Source: Buchnera aphidicola (Meitanaphis elongallis) (GTDB taxonomy: Bacteria > Pseudomonadota > Gammaproteobacteria > Enterobacterales > Enterobacteriaceae). From it: a stretch of DNA of 64,000 bases. The notes under the pieces were generated by a model, which had not been told where the DNA came from, searched no databases, and was given only the letters and a program-made list of their open reading frames with translations. This document shows, piece by piece, positions 36,348-46,171 of this stretch (position 1 is the first letter of the stretch; every line of letters begins with the position of its first letter). Location: assembly GCA_039830015.1 (NCBI GenBank), contig CP140033.1, forward strand, positions 372,001 through 436,000, given 5' to 3'. The translations under genes were made by a program, and so were the position numbers.

Positions 36348-37703
36348 CTACTCGAGAACACTTGACTTACAATTAAATATCATCGTAAGTTTAGAAAAAA
36401 TAAACTGTACAATACTGTAATTTCTATCTTCTATCATGATTCTAAAACATAACTCCGTACCAGATCTTCTAATAAACATTCTTCCAAATCGTCCCAACAT
36501 ATTTTTATACTTAGAGATTTCAACTTTTATTTTTTTATATTTAATAGAACTATTCGCTTTATCAAAACATATATTTACTATTTTTTGAGGAAGCAATATT
36601 ATTCCAGAACACAACTGATAAAGATTCATATTAGTTTTAATCATAATTTCAATAACTTGCAAACTAGTAATAATACCATCACAAACAGACGATTTATTTA
36701 ATATAATAACATGACCAGAACTTTCCGCTCCAAATCTCCATTTTTTCTCTTTTAATTTTTTTATTATATTTTTATCTCCTACATCCACTTTAATAAAAGG
36801 AACATTTAACTCTTTTAACGCTATTAGCAATCCATTATTACTCATTACAGTTCCCACTACACCTTCTTTTTTACTAGCTTCATGACATAAATTAAATTTT
36901 GCTAAAATATACAAAATTTGGTCGCCATCTACTTTATTTCCCAGATGATCAACCATTATAACACGATCCCCATCACCATCAAAAGCTAAACCTATATCCG
37001 CTTGCTCAAATAACACCATTTTTTTTAAATTGCTTATGTCCGTTGATCCACAACGCTTATTAATATTATATCCATTAGGAGATGCAAAAATAACAATCAA
37101 ATTTGCTTTTAAATCTCTAAAAATCCTTGGAGCCACTTTATAAGTAGAACCATTAGCGCAATCCAATACAATTTTGAATCTTTTTAAACTAAAATTCCTA
37201 GATAAGGTTGACTTACAAAATTTAATATATTTAGCATCATGAGCACAATAAATGATTTCTTTAGAAGCTACATGAACCATATTTAAATAAGAAATAGGCT
37301 TTTTAAGCTCTTTTTCAAGTTTTTTCTCTAAAATAACAGATGCTTTAATACCATCTTTTAAAAACAATTTTATACCATTGTCTCTAAATAAATTATGAGA
37401 TGCTGATATCATTATCCCTACTTCTAATTTTAATAACTTTATTAAATATCCAATAGCTGGGGTAGGAATTATACCTACTGAAATTACAATAACTCCAGCG
37501 GAAGAAAAACCAGAATTTAATGCTGATTCCAACATACAACTAGAAATTCGAGTATCTATGCCAACTACTACTTTCTTACAGCTACTTTTAAACAACAATT
37601 GCCCAATAATAACTCCAAACTTTAAAAAAAACTCAGGAGTTATAGGAAATTTACCAACTCTTCCACGAATTCCATCAGTTCCAAAACACTTTTCAAAATT
37701 CAA
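36348..37703 (-). CDS. glmM: phosphoglucosamine mutase
   Basis: GlmM converts glucosamine-6-P to glucosamine-1-P for UDP-GlcNAc, feeding peptidoglycan through MurA. The start is most likely TTG 37703: AAGGA lies 7 bases upstream and the product begins MNFEKCFGTDG, exactly the spacing of E. coli MSNRKYFGTDG. An in-frame upstream codon would add 16 residues without counterpart. The 451 residues (E. coli 445) have the phosphoserine loop ISASHN (followed by Leu instead of Pro), metal-binding DGDGDR, the sugar-binding GAESSGH and the phosphate-binding RRSGTE. folP, between ftsH and glmM in E. coli, is absent. Confidence 0.95.
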   Translation of the reverse strand: MNFEKCFGTDGIRGRVGKFPITPEFFLKFGVIIGQLLFKSSCKKVVVGIDTRISSCMLESALNSGFSSAGVIVISVGIIPTPAIGYLIKLLKLEVGIMISASHNLFRDNGIKLFLKDGIKASVILEKKLEKELKKPISYLNMVHVASKEIIYCAHDAKYIKFCKSTLSRNFSLKRFKIVLDCANGSTYKVAPRIFRDLKANLIVIFASPNGYNINKRCGSTDISNLKKMVLFEQADIGLAFDGDGDRVIMVDHLGNKVDGDQILYILAKFNLCHEASKKEGVVGTVMSNNGLLIALKELNVPFIKVDVGDKNIIKKLKEKKWRFGAESSGHVIILNKSSVCDGIITSLQVIEIMIKTNMNLYQLCSGIILLPQKIVNICFDKANSSIKYKKIKVEISKYKNMLGRFGRMFIRRSGTELCFRIMIEDRNYSIVQFIFSKLTMIFNCKSSVLE

Positions 37704-38070
37704 CTTATGATCCTTACAATTATATAAAAATTTTACATTATAATAATACAATTTTAAACTACATTTATAAATAACTCCATCACACTATATATAAAAATTC
37801 GAACCATATTATTTTTCATATAAATGTTATAAAAAATCGATATAATCACTCATTCATTACGCAAAATCAATTTCTTATAAAATACTTATGCTAATCCCTA
37901 AGCTATCTCTTAATATTACAATTTAAGAGATAGCAATTTCGAAAAAATCACACCATATAATTATATATTCAACATGAATTCTACTTAATATAACAATATA
38001 ATTAATTATATCACTAAATTTATTAAAACCTTATTTATCAAAAAGCATAATATTATTCAAATATCATCGT
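37704..38070. other. intergenic region between ftsH and glmM
   Basis: No gene supported in 370 bases where E. coli has folP. It contains the hairpin at 37902-37934 and presumably the glmM promoter. Confidence 0.5.
37902..37934 (-). terminator. hairpin downstream of ftsH
   Basis: A perfect 12-bp inverted repeat GCTATCTCTTAA / TTAAGAGATAGC with a 9-nt loop lies about 140 bases after the ftsH stop. No long T run follows on the minus strand. Confidence 0.5.
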
Positions 38071-39900
38071 TTAACCTTTATCTTCATTCCATCCATCAGG
38101 TTTCCGAACAGATCTTCTATTCATTAAATCATTTATTTGAAAAGAATCAATGGTTTCATATTTTATCAATGCATCCTTCATCGCATGAAGAATATCTAAA
38201 TTTTCATTTAATATCTTCTGTGCTCTTTTATAATTTTTTTCTATTAACAATTTTACTTCTTCATCAATGATTCTTGCTGTTTCATCTGACATATGCTTCG
38301 ATTTTGCTACTGTTCTTCCCAAAAAAACCTCACCTTCTTCTTCTGCGTATAAAAGAGGACCTAACTTTTTAGAAAAACCCCATTGTGTTACCATATTTCG
38401 AGCTAAACTAGTCGCAATTTTTATATCATTAAATGCACCTGTAGATACGTTGTTCTCACCATAAATTATTTCTTCTGCTAATCTACCTCCATATAATGTA
38501 GATATCTGACTTTCTAACTTATTTTTACTAATGCTTAATACATCATCTTCCGGTAAGAAAAAAGTTACCCCCAATGCCATACCTCTTGGTATAATTGTTA
38601 CTTTATGAGCAGGATCATGTTCTGGAACTAAGCGACCTACAATTACATGCCCGGCTTCATGATATGCTGTAGATTCCTTTTGCTTATCTGTTATTACCAT
38701 TGACCGTCGTTCAGTACCCATAATAATTTTATCTTTAGCTCTTTCAAAATCAAACATTGATACAACTTGATTATTAGTACGAGCCGCAAATAATGCTGCT
38801 TCATTAACTAAGTTCGCCAAATCTGCCCCAGAAAACCCTGGAGTTCCACGAGCTATAATCATAGAATCTACATCTTTTCCTAAAGGAACTTTCTTCATAT
38901 GAACTTTAAGAATTTGTGCACGACCTTTAATATCAGGTAACGCTACGAAAATTTGACGATCAAACCTACCAGGTCTCAATAAAGCTGGATCTAAAACATC
39001 AGGACGATTAGTAGCAGCAATAAGAATAATTCCCTCATTTCCATCAAAACCATCCATTTCTACTAACATTTGATTTAATGTTTGTTCACGCTCATCATGA
39101 CCACCTCCAAGTCCAGCTCCTCTTTGACGACCTACAGCATCAATTTCATCAATAAAAATAATACATGGGGCAGATTTTCTTGAATTCTCAAACATATCAC
39201 GAACTCTAGAAGCTCCTACTCCCACAAACATCTCCACAAAATCAGAACCAGAAATAGTAAAAAAAGGAACTCTAGCTTCACCAGCAATAGCCTTTGCTAA
39301 AAGAGTTTTTCCAGTTCCTGGTGGACCTACCATCAAAATTCCTTTAGGAATTTTTCCCCCTAATTTTTGAAATCTACTAGGTTCTTTAAGATAATCTACT
39401 AGTTCTTTTACCTCAGCTTTGGCTTCATCACAACCAGCTACATCAGAAAAAGTGATCATAATTTGATCTTCAGACAACATTCTTGCTTTACTTTTTCCAA
39501 ACGACATAGCACCTTTTCCACCACCAATTTGCATTTGACGCATAAAGAAAATCCAAACTCCAATCAACAACAGCATAGGAAACCATGAAATAAAAATAGA
39601 AGTAAACAAGCTAGGCTCGTTTTGCATTTCTCCTGTTATCTTAACGTTATTCACTAATAAAGTATCAAGCAATTTAGGATCATTCATAGGAATATATGTT
39701 TTATACCTACTATTATCCTTTCTCGTTACATGAATTTCGCGCCCATTAATATAGGTTTCACGAATTTGATCTTGATTTACTTCTGATAAAAAAGTAGAAT
39801 AATCAATTTTCCGATAATTTATATTATTAGAATTAAAATTCTGAAAGATAGACATCAATCCAATTGCAATTATTAACCAAAAAATCAGGTTCTTAGCCAT
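38071..39900 (-). CDS. ftsH: ATP-dependent zinc metalloprotease FtsH
   Basis: FtsH is the membrane-anchored AAA protease that removes misassembled membrane proteins and regulators. ATG 39900 gives MAKNLIFWLIIAIG, matching E. coli MAKNLILWLVIAVV; the frame is open a further 19 codons with no homology. The protein has two N-terminal membrane helices with a periplasmic domain between, Walker A GPPGTGKT, Walker B IIFIDEID, SRH (NRPDVLDPALLRPGRFDRQ) and the zinc motif HEAGH. At 609 residues it lacks about 35 residues of the E. coli C-terminal tail. rlmE is directly upstream. Confidence 0.97.
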   Translation of the reverse strand: MAKNLIFWLIIAIGLMSIFQNFNSNNINYRKIDYSTFLSEVNQDQIRETYINGREIHVTRKDNSRYKTYIPMNDPKLLDTLLVNNVKITGEMQNEPSLFTSIFISWFPMLLLIGVWIFFMRQMQIGGGKGAMSFGKSKARMLSEDQIMITFSDVAGCDEAKAEVKELVDYLKEPSRFQKLGGKIPKGILMVGPPGTGKTLLAKAIAGEARVPFFTISGSDFVEMFVGVGASRVRDMFENSRKSAPCIIFIDEIDAVGRQRGAGLGGGHDEREQTLNQMLVEMDGFDGNEGIILIAATNRPDVLDPALLRPGRFDRQIFVALPDIKGRAQILKVHMKKVPLGKDVDSMIIARGTPGFSGADLANLVNEAALFAARTNNQVVSMFDFERAKDKIIMGTERRSMVITDKQKESTAYHEAGHVIVGRLVPEHDPAHKVTIIPRGMALGVTFFLPEDDVLSISKNKLESQISTLYGGRLAEEIIYGENNVSTGAFNDIKIATSLARNMVTQWGFSKKLGPLLYAEEEGEVFLGRTVAKSKHMSDETARIIDEEVKLLIEKNYKRAQKILNENLDILHAMKDALIKYETIDSFQINDLMNRRSVRKPDGWNEDKG

Positions 39901-39957
39901 ATCACTCAAGAGATTAACCTCACAATTTAAAATTATTAAATAAAAAAAATAAAACAA

Positions 39958-40584
39958 TTATCTTTTTCGTTCAGATGCTATAATATATACTTCCTTAGAA
40001 CGAACCCGAGAAGCATGCGGTTTAAAAATCTTTACCTTAACAAATAGAGTATTTATTTCTTTAATTAATGCATGAAATTGATTCCCATAAAACGATTTTA
40101 TTACTAGCTTTCCATTATCTAACAACGTTTTTTCAGATATCTTTAAAGCTAATTTACTTAACTCTATCGAACGAGGATGATCAATACAAGAAGATCCACT
40201 CATATTCGGAGACATATCAGACATAATTAAATCTATTTTTCTATGTTTCATAAAAGTTAATAATGAATTAAAAAAATTTAATTCTCTAATATCTCCTTGC
40301 ATAAAAAATACACCTTTGATTGGTAACATAGATAACATATCACATGCTATTATACACCCTCTTTTTCCTATTTTTTTACTAGCATATTCAGACCAACTAC
40401 CAGGAGAAGAACCTAAATCAATTACAGTCATTCCTTTTTTAAACAATCTATTAACTTTATGTATTTGTTTTAATTTAAAATACGATCTAGAACGAATATT
40501 ATTTTTATAAGCTAAATTAACATATTGATCTTTAACATGTCTTTTTAACCATCTTCTAGAACTTAAAGAACGAATTTTAGACAC
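39958..40584 (-). CDS. rlmE: 23S rRNA 2'-O-methyltransferase RlmE (RrmJ/FtsJ)
   Basis: RlmE methylates the ribose of U2552 in the 23S A loop using SAM. The 208 residues (E. coli 209) carry the SAM-binding DLGSSPGSWS and the catalytic K-D-K-E set: Lys in RSRSYFKL, Asp in MSDMSPNMSG, Lys in VIKSFYG and Glu in RSKEVYI. The order rlmE-ftsH is as in E. coli, 57 bases apart, and they are probably cotranscribed. No abnormality seen. Confidence 0.95.
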   Translation of the reverse strand: MSKIRSLSSRRWLKRHVKDQYVNLAYKNNIRSRSYFKLKQIHKVNRLFKKGMTVIDLGSSPGSWSEYASKKIGKRGCIIACDMLSMLPIKGVFFMQGDIRELNFFNSLLTFMKHRKIDLIMSDMSPNMSGSSCIDHPRSIELSKLALKISEKTLLDNGKLVIKSFYGNQFHALIKEINTLFVKVKIFKPHASRVRSKEVYIIASERKR

Positions 40585-40915
40585 TGAGATACCATTTTTT
40601 AAAACTATAATTATGAAAATGTTAATCTAGAGTAGTAAAAATGATTACACAATATAGTATGCTTTTAGAACATTTTCTATATATAAAGTAGATATAAATC
40701 TAATTAAATGTGCTAAAATAAACAAGATTATATATGAAAACTTTATAGCATCATAAAATTTGCTAATAATATGAATTTATGACATTCTATTTATAACAAT
40801 ATCACATTTAATAAAACCACTACTTCAAACAAGAACTCTACTATACAATTTAATGATTTCAAATTATTCACGACAATAAATTACTATATTTGTATTTATA
40901 TGAAATGATCACTTG
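40585..40915. other. intergenic region between greA and rlmE
   Basis: About 330 bases with no supported gene. yhbY, between greA and rlmE in E. coli, is not recognisable. It probably holds the rlmE-ftsH promoter. Confidence 0.45.
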
Positions 40916-41395
40916 TTATATATATTCTATATTTAAAATTTCATATTTTATATCTCCAGATGGGGTTTTAATTATAGCAATATTACCAATTCTTTTTCCA
41001 ATTAGTCCTCTAGACATAGGAGAATTTATAGAAATTAAATTTAATTTAAAATCTGATTCATCATCTCCTACAATACGATAAACGAAAACTTTATTAGTAC
41101 TAAAATTGCGTATAGTTACTGTAGAACCAAAAACAATTGTTCCATAATTTTTAATTTTAGTAACGTCTATTATTTGAGCTTTAGATAACTTTAATTCAAT
41201 TTCTTTAATTTTTCCTTCACAAAAACTTTGTTCTTCTCTTGCCATATGATATTCTGCGTTCTCTTTTAGATCACCATGCTGTCTAGCTTCTACTATAGAA
41301 GCTATAATTTTGGGTCTTTTGATCTTTTTAAGTATTTCAAGTTCTTTACGTAATTTTTCAGCACCTAACAATGTCATTGGAATTTGATTATTCAT
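40916..41395 (-). CDS. greA: transcript cleavage factor GreA
   Basis: GreA rescues backtracked RNA polymerase by stimulating cleavage of the transcript 3' end. The 159 residues (E. coli 158) have the N-terminal coiled coil with the catalytic acidic tip (QHGDLKENAEYH) and the C-terminal FKBP-like domain (SPMSRGLIGKRIGNIAIIKTPSG). AGGGAATG precedes the ATG. It is transcribed away from ibaG-murA. Confidence 0.96.
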   Translation of the reverse strand: MNNQIPMTLLGAEKLRKELEILKKIKRPKIIASIVEARQHGDLKENAEYHMAREEQSFCEGKIKEIELKLSKAQIIDVTKIKNYGTIVFGSTVTIRNFSTNKVFVYRIVGDDESDFKLNLISINSPMSRGLIGKRIGNIAIIKTPSGDIKYEILNIEYI

Positions 41396-41912
41396 ATTTC
41401 ATTCCCTTATAAACATATTTTAAATATAATAAAAAACAGTTTAAAAATGTTTTTAAAACAAATTTCAATTATAAAATAATCTTGAAAAACTGTTCTATTT
41501 TTAAAAAATGTATTTCCAAAAAAAATTATCTAAATACTTATTAAAATACTACATCTACATCAAATATTAATCTAAAACAATTAGAAAAATATTACTTTTA
41601 AACTATGATTTAAATGATCACTACAAATACAATATTTCAAAATATGACTATTGTTAAAAGTCTTTTATTATATTAAAAATAAACACCAACATATAAAATT
41701 ACTACATTGTAAAATAAAACTATATTTTTAATAAATATTTCTAGAAAAATAATTCAAACCACTAAAAATATTAATATTTATTAAAACTAAAAATCATATA
41801 TAAAATGTTAATTAGATGAATATAATTTTTTCATACTCATGATTATAAATATATTTAAAAACGATATTCTGATATCATACATGTGATATAATTTCCATAG
41901 GAATCTAAAGCA
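41396..41912. other. intergenic region between divergent greA and ibaG
   Basis: About 515 bases with no supported gene. A TATAAT at 41887-41892 lies 20 bases before ibaG, within a small dyad (ATATCA / TGATAT, 41872-41889). No matching -35 hexamer was seen. Confidence 0.45.
41887..41892 (+). promoter_or_regulatory. possible -10 element upstream of ibaG-murA
   Basis: A consensus TATAAT is placed 20 bases before the ibaG start and next to a 6-bp dyad. It is weak evidence without a -35 element. Confidence 0.28.
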
Positions 41913-42164
41913 ATGATTACAGAAGAAATCAAAAAAATATTACAACAATCTTTATCTTTAGATACAATTCAAGTAACTGGAGATAATAATTATATCGAAA
42001 TAATAGCTATTGATAATATTTTTCACGACAAAAACGAAGTAGAAAGACAAAAAATAATTTATACGCAATTAATGAACTATATTATAAATAAAACAATTCA
42101 TTCTATCTCAATAAAAACATACTCTCTAAAAGAATGGAAAAACAAACAACTAACTAACAAATGA
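41913..42164 (+). CDS. ibaG: BolA-family protein IbaG
   Basis: IbaG (YrbA) is a BolA-type protein that in E. coli partners monothiol glutaredoxin in iron-sulphur handling. The 83 residues (E. coli 84) show IQVTGDNNYIEIIAI and IHSISIKTYSLKEW, the conserved BolA core; the Cys/His cofactor ligands of the family are only partly recognisable. Its stop overlaps the murA start as ATGA, as these genes are adjacent in E. coli, so translation is probably coupled. Confidence 0.92.
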   Translation: MITEEIKKILQQSLSLDTIQVTGDNNYIEIIAIDNIFHDKNEVERQKIIYTQLMNYIINKTIHSISIKTYSLKEWKNKQLTNK

Positions 42165-43411
42165 AAACATGTTATATAACTGGACCTACTAACCTTTCTG
42201 GAGAAGTAAAAATATCAGGTTCAAAAAATGCTGCTTTACCTATACTACTAATATCAATATTATCAGAAGAACTAATAGAATTGCATAATGTCCCGATACT
42301 TCAGGATACCAAAAATGCAATAAAAATATTAACCAAACTAGGAGCAAAAATAACAATTAAAAAAGAAATATATCTTGATCTCAACAAAACAAAAAATTGT
42401 ACAATACCTAATTGTATAACAAAAAAAATACGTGCCTCTATTTTAATATTAGGGCCTCTACTGACAAAATTTGGATATGCAAGAATATCTTTTCCAGGGG
42501 GGTGCAAAATAGGAAATAGAAAAATTGACTTACATATATTTGGACTAACACAATTAGGAGCTAAAATTTCCATACGAAACAATTACATTACTGGATCAGT
42601 AATAGGAAAATTAAAAGGTACTAATATAACATTATCTCAAACAAGTGTTGGGGCAACCATTACTATCATGAGTGCAGCTTCTCTAGCTATAGGAACAACT
42701 ATAATTTTTAATGCTGCACGTGAACCAGAAATTATTGATGTTGCAAATTTTCTTAATACAATAGGAGCTAATATAACTGGAGCAGGAAGTAAAAAAATTG
42801 TTATCAAAGGGGTTAATAAGTTACACGGAGGTATACATAAAATCATACCCGATAGAATTGAAACAGGAACTTTCTTAATTGCAGCAGCAATCTCTAAAGG
42901 AAATATTGTTTGCTACGATACTAAACCAGATATGTTAACATACGTATTAAAAAAATTAATACAAACAGGAGCTAAAATAAAAACTGGAAATGACTGGATC
43001 AGTCTAAACATGACTAATGTTATTCCAAAAGCTATTGATATAAAAACTTCTCCATATCCTGGATTCCCTACTGATATGCAAGCACAATTTACATTATTAA
43101 ATTTAATATCAAAAGGGATAAGCAAAATAACTGAAACTATATTTGAAAATCGTTTCATACATATACCAGAACTAAAAAAAATGGGTGCAATAGCGATAAT
43201 AAAAAATAATTCAGTATTATGTTATGGAGTTAAAAAGCTAACTTCAGCTAAAACAACTGCATTAGACTTACGTGGATCTGCTAGTTTAATATTAGCAGGA
43301 TGCATTGCTAACGGCAATACAATCGTTAAAAATTCTAATTTTATTGGAAGAGGATATGAAAACTTTTATAAAAAACTCAAAACATTAGGAGCAAAGATAA
43401 AAAATAAATAA
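42161..43411 (+). CDS. murA: UDP-N-acetylglucosamine 1-carboxyvinyltransferase MurA
   Basis: MurA transfers enolpyruvate from PEP to UDP-GlcNAc, the first committed step of peptidoglycan synthesis. The 416 residues (E. coli 419) begin MKTCYITGPTNLSGEV; SGSKNAALP, the catalytic Cys in FPGGCKIG, FPTDMQAQ with the catalytic Asp, and FENRFIHIPEL are intact. Cys at the active site predicts fosfomycin sensitivity. Together with glmM and lpoB here it indicates that the cell still makes some wall. Confidence 0.96.
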   Translation: MKTCYITGPTNLSGEVKISGSKNAALPILLISILSEELIELHNVPILQDTKNAIKILTKLGAKITIKKEIYLDLNKTKNCTIPNCITKKIRASILILGPLLTKFGYARISFPGGCKIGNRKIDLHIFGLTQLGAKISIRNNYITGSVIGKLKGTNITLSQTSVGATITIMSAASLAIGTTIIFNAAREPEIIDVANFLNTIGANITGAGSKKIVIKGVNKLHGGIHKIIPDRIETGTFLIAAAISKGNIVCYDTKPDMLTYVLKKLIQTGAKIKTGNDWISLNMTNVIPKAIDIKTSPYPGFPTDMQAQFTLLNLISKGISKITETIFENRFIHIPELKKMGAIAIIKNNSVLCYGVKKLTSAKTTALDLRGSASLILAGCIANGNTIVKNSNFIGRGYENFYKKLKTLGAKIKNK

Positions 43412-43711
43412 GCTTTATATAAATATGTTTAACACTTTAAAATTAAAATATTATTCATCACATTCTTATTTAAAATTAAAATGTGCAATATAGACTTTTA
43501 TAATATTAGATCTATTAAATTATATTGTTTTCTATGAAATATTATCAAAAATAATATTATAAGTATACTAACATTACTTATTAATATAATACATTCAAAA
43601 ATGTTTGCGCATTATAACGCACACATAAACATATTAACAAATAATTAGATCATAAGTCTAAGAAAACATCTAATAATGCTTTCAACAAACTAAAACATGG
43701 AATTAATTTTT
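43412..43711. other. intergenic region between murA and rplU
   Basis: About 300 bases without a supported gene. ispB lies near here, divergent from rplU, in E. coli but is not present. It should hold the rplU-rpmA-obgE promoter, which I could not pin down. Confidence 0.4.
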
Positions 43712-44026
43712 ATGTATGCAATTTTTATAAATGGCGGAAAACAACATAAAGTTGAAAAAGGTCAAATCATTAAACTAGAAAAACTTAATCATATTGTCGG
43801 AGAGAAAATAAAACTTACAACAGTTTTAATGATTGTAGATCAAAAAGAAATAAAAATCGGACAACCAACATTACCAGAAAGTTTTATATCAGCCGACATT
43901 ATCAGTCACGGACGTAACAAAAAAATTAACATAATTAAATTTAATCGCAGAAAACACTATAAAAAAAGTCAAGGTCATCGCCAAAACTTTACTAAAGTTT
44001 TAATTACGGGAATTTACAAAAACTAA
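43712..44026 (+). CDS. rplU: 50S ribosomal protein L21
   Basis: L21 binds 23S rRNA domain VI. ATG 43712 gives MYAIFINGGKQHKVEKGQ, matching the E. coli start MYAVFQSGGKQHRVSEGQ; the frame is open five codons upstream but with no homology. The 104 residues (E. coli 103) include the basic segment FNRRKHYKKSQGHRQ. rpmA follows after 11 bases, the usual L21-L27 pair. Confidence 0.95.
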   Translation: MYAIFINGGKQHKVEKGQIIKLEKLNHIVGEKIKLTTVLMIVDQKEIKIGQPTLPESFISADIISHGRNKKINIIKFNRRKHYKKSQGHRQNFTKVLITGIYKN

Positions 44027-44037
44027 GGAACAAATTA

Positions 44038-44295
44038 ATGGCTCATAAAAAAGCAGGTGGATCAACTAGAAATGGAAGAGACTCACACGCTAAAAGACTA
44101 GGCATCAAACATTTTGATGGAGAACTAGTGCTCTCTGGAAGTATAATTGTTCGTCAAAGAGGTACAAAATTCCATGCAGGAATAAATGTAAAATGTGGAA
44201 AAGATCATACATTATTTGCTATTGCTAAAGGAAAAGTAAAATTTAGAACAAGAGGAACAAAAAACAAAAAATATGTAAATGTTATTACACAATAG
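44038..44295 (+). CDS. rpmA: 50S ribosomal protein L27
   Basis: L27 has an N-terminal arm that reaches the peptidyl transferase centre. The 85 residues equal E. coli, beginning MAHKKAGGSTRNGRDSHAKR; the conserved GSIIVRQRGTKFHAG is present. The ATG follows AAGGAACAA. It is cotranscribed with rplU; a long inverted repeat separates it from obgE. Confidence 0.96.
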   Translation: MAHKKAGGSTRNGRDSHAKRLGIKHFDGELVLSGSIIVRQRGTKFHAGINVKCGKDHTLFAIAKGKVKFRTRGTKNKKYVNVITQ

Positions 44296-44302
44296 TTTTA
44301 AT

Positions 44303-44373
44303 ATTTTATTTTGTGTATAAATAAAGAATGCCCTTATCTATCGAACATTTTTTATTTATACACAAAATAAAAT
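44303..44373 (+). terminator. large hairpin after rpmA (23-bp perfect arms)
   Basis: Arms 44303-44325 and 44351-44373 are perfect reverse complements across a 25-nt spacer. It lies 7 bases after the rpmA stop, so it probably terminates or trims the rplU-rpmA message and protects its 3' end. There is no clear T run afterwards. Confidence 0.55.
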
Positions 44374-44479
44374 TTCATATCAATCATTTAAAAGATCATA
44401 AATAATATAACATTTTAAAATTTATATTACTTATATAAAATTATGTATATATTTTATATATAGTTTTCAAGGATATAAA

Positions 44480-45505
44480 ATGAAATTTCTAGATCAAATA
44501 ATTATCCATGTTATCGCTGGAAATGGAGGAAATGGATGTATCAGTTTTAGAAGAGAAAAATATATACCAAAAGGAGGTCCAGATGGAGGAAACGGAGGAA
44601 ATGGAGGTAGCATTTGGCTACAAACTAATAGAAATTTAAATACTCTAATTGATTTTAATTTTAAAAAAACGTTCAAAGCACAAAACGGAGAAAATGGAAA
44701 AAATAAAAAAAAATCAGGAAAAAAAGGAAAAGACATTATAATTCAAATACCTATTGGAACAAGAATTATTGATAACAACACTAATGAAATAATAGACGAC
44801 ATTACATGTAATAAAAAATTAATTCTAATTGCCAAAGGCGGATGGCATGGGTTAGGAAATACTAGATTTAAATCTTCAGTAAACAGAACGCCCCAACAAC
44901 ACACTTTAGGAACTAAAGGAGAACAAAGAGAAATAAAATTAGAATTAATCTTGTTAGCTGACGTTGGAACATTAGGTTTACCTAACTCTGGAAAATCTAC
45001 TTTAGTCAGTTATATATCTCGAGCAAAAACTAAGATAGCAGACTATCCTTTTACAACACTTGCACCAATATTAGGTACCGTAAAAATAAATAAAGATGAA
45101 CATTTTATTATTGCCGATATACCAGGTTTAATTAAAGGAGCATCACATGGTCATGGACTTGGAATTCAATTTTTAAAACATTTAGAAAGATGCCATTTAC
45201 TATTACATATAGTCGACATCTCTATTAAAAACAAATTCATTATCTTAAACAACATAAACATTATATTAGAAGAACTAAAAAACTACAATAAAACACTATG
45301 TACAAAACCAATATGGATTGTATTCAATAAAATAGATTTAGTTAATGAAAATGAAATAAAAAACATTGTTAAATTTATTAAAATCAACTTAAAACATATA
45401 AAACCATACTATTTAGTTTCATCAATTAAAAAAATCGGAATCAAAAAAATATGTCAAGATATTTTATACTTTATAAAAAATAACACGTTTATCTCTAATA
45501 CTTAA
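44480..45505 (+). CDS. obgE: GTPase ObgE (CgtA)
   Basis: ObgE is an essential GTPase of 50S assembly. The 341 residues carry the glycine-rich Obg domain (GNGGNGCISFRREKYIPKGGP, split over about residues 14-35), then the G domain with GLPNSGKST, DYPFTTLAP, DIPGLI, and NKIDL. E. coli has 390 residues; the difference is its acidic C-terminal tail, which is absent. AAGGAT precedes the ATG. It follows rplU-rpmA as in E. coli. Confidence 0.96.
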   Translation: MKFLDQIIIHVIAGNGGNGCISFRREKYIPKGGPDGGNGGNGGSIWLQTNRNLNTLIDFNFKKTFKAQNGENGKNKKKSGKKGKDIIIQIPIGTRIIDNNTNEIIDDITCNKKLILIAKGGWHGLGNTRFKSSVNRTPQQHTLGTKGEQREIKLELILLADVGTLGLPNSGKSTLVSYISRAKTKIADYPFTTLAPILGTVKINKDEHFIIADIPGLIKGASHGHGLGIQFLKHLERCHLLLHIVDISIKNKFIILNNINIILEELKNYNKTLCTKPIWIVFNKIDLVNENEIKNIVKFIKINLKHIKPYYLVSSIKKIGIKKICQDILYFIKNNTFISNT

Positions 45506-45762
45506 AAGATTCTGTTAAAAAATTTAGATACATATAACTTTAAATAATTTAAATATTTCAAATAATTTAAAATAAAAAATAAATGTCTTTAAATAATCAA
45601 CGAAACATTTTATATACTAAAACTTGGCACTTGTTACTTTAAATTCTTTAAAAAATCAAAATAAAAAATGTTCTTATTTCATACACATTATTATGCATTA
45701 AAATATACTCAGTTTATTTCAAATACTATATTTAAATATAAAAATTACGCCATCAAAAATTA

Positions 45763-46155
45763 TTAACGCTTAGAAAATTGAGGACGCTTTCTTGATTTTC
45801 GAAAACCTACTTTCTTTCTTTCAACTCGACGAGAATCTCGAGTAACAAAACCAAATTTTCTCAATTTATTTTGAAAAGATATATCATAATCTATCAATGC
45901 ACGAGTAATTCCATGACGAATTGCCCCAGCTTGTCCAGAAATACCACCGCCTTTAACAGTGATATATAAATCACATTTGTTTAACATATTCACTAATTCT
46001 AAAGGTTGTTTTATTAATATATAAGTAGTTTTACAACCAAAATAATTTTCTAAAATACGATTATTTATCATGATCTTCCCTGTTCCAAGTTTTAGAAACA
46101 CTCGAGCAGAAGAACTTTTTCTACGACCAGTTCCATAATTATGTATTTGATTCAT
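45763..46155 (-). CDS. rpsI: 30S ribosomal protein S9
   Basis: S9 contacts P-site tRNA through its C-terminal tail. The 130 residues equal E. coli and include YGTGRRKSSSARVFLK, GGGISGQAGAIRHGI and the basic end RKSRKRPQFSKR. It lies 16 bases after rplM and is cotranscribed with it, as in most bacteria. Confidence 0.97.
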   Translation of the reverse strand: MNQIHNYGTGRRKSSSARVFLKLGTGKIMINNRILENYFGCKTTYILIKQPLELVNMLNKCDLYITVKGGGISGQAGAIRHGITRALIDYDISFQNKLRKFGFVTRDSRRVERKKVGFRKSRKRPQFSKR

Positions 46156-46171
46156 TTATTTAAATTCCTAA

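Noticed and set aside
36010..37750. Possible frameshift at the glmM N-terminus because of extra residues
   Set aside because: A TTG start with a well-spaced AAGGA gives exactly the family N-terminus, so no lesion is needed.
44494..44736. Minus-strand frame rich in Pro and Phe inside obgE
   Set aside because: It is the antisense shadow of the glycine-rich Obg domain.
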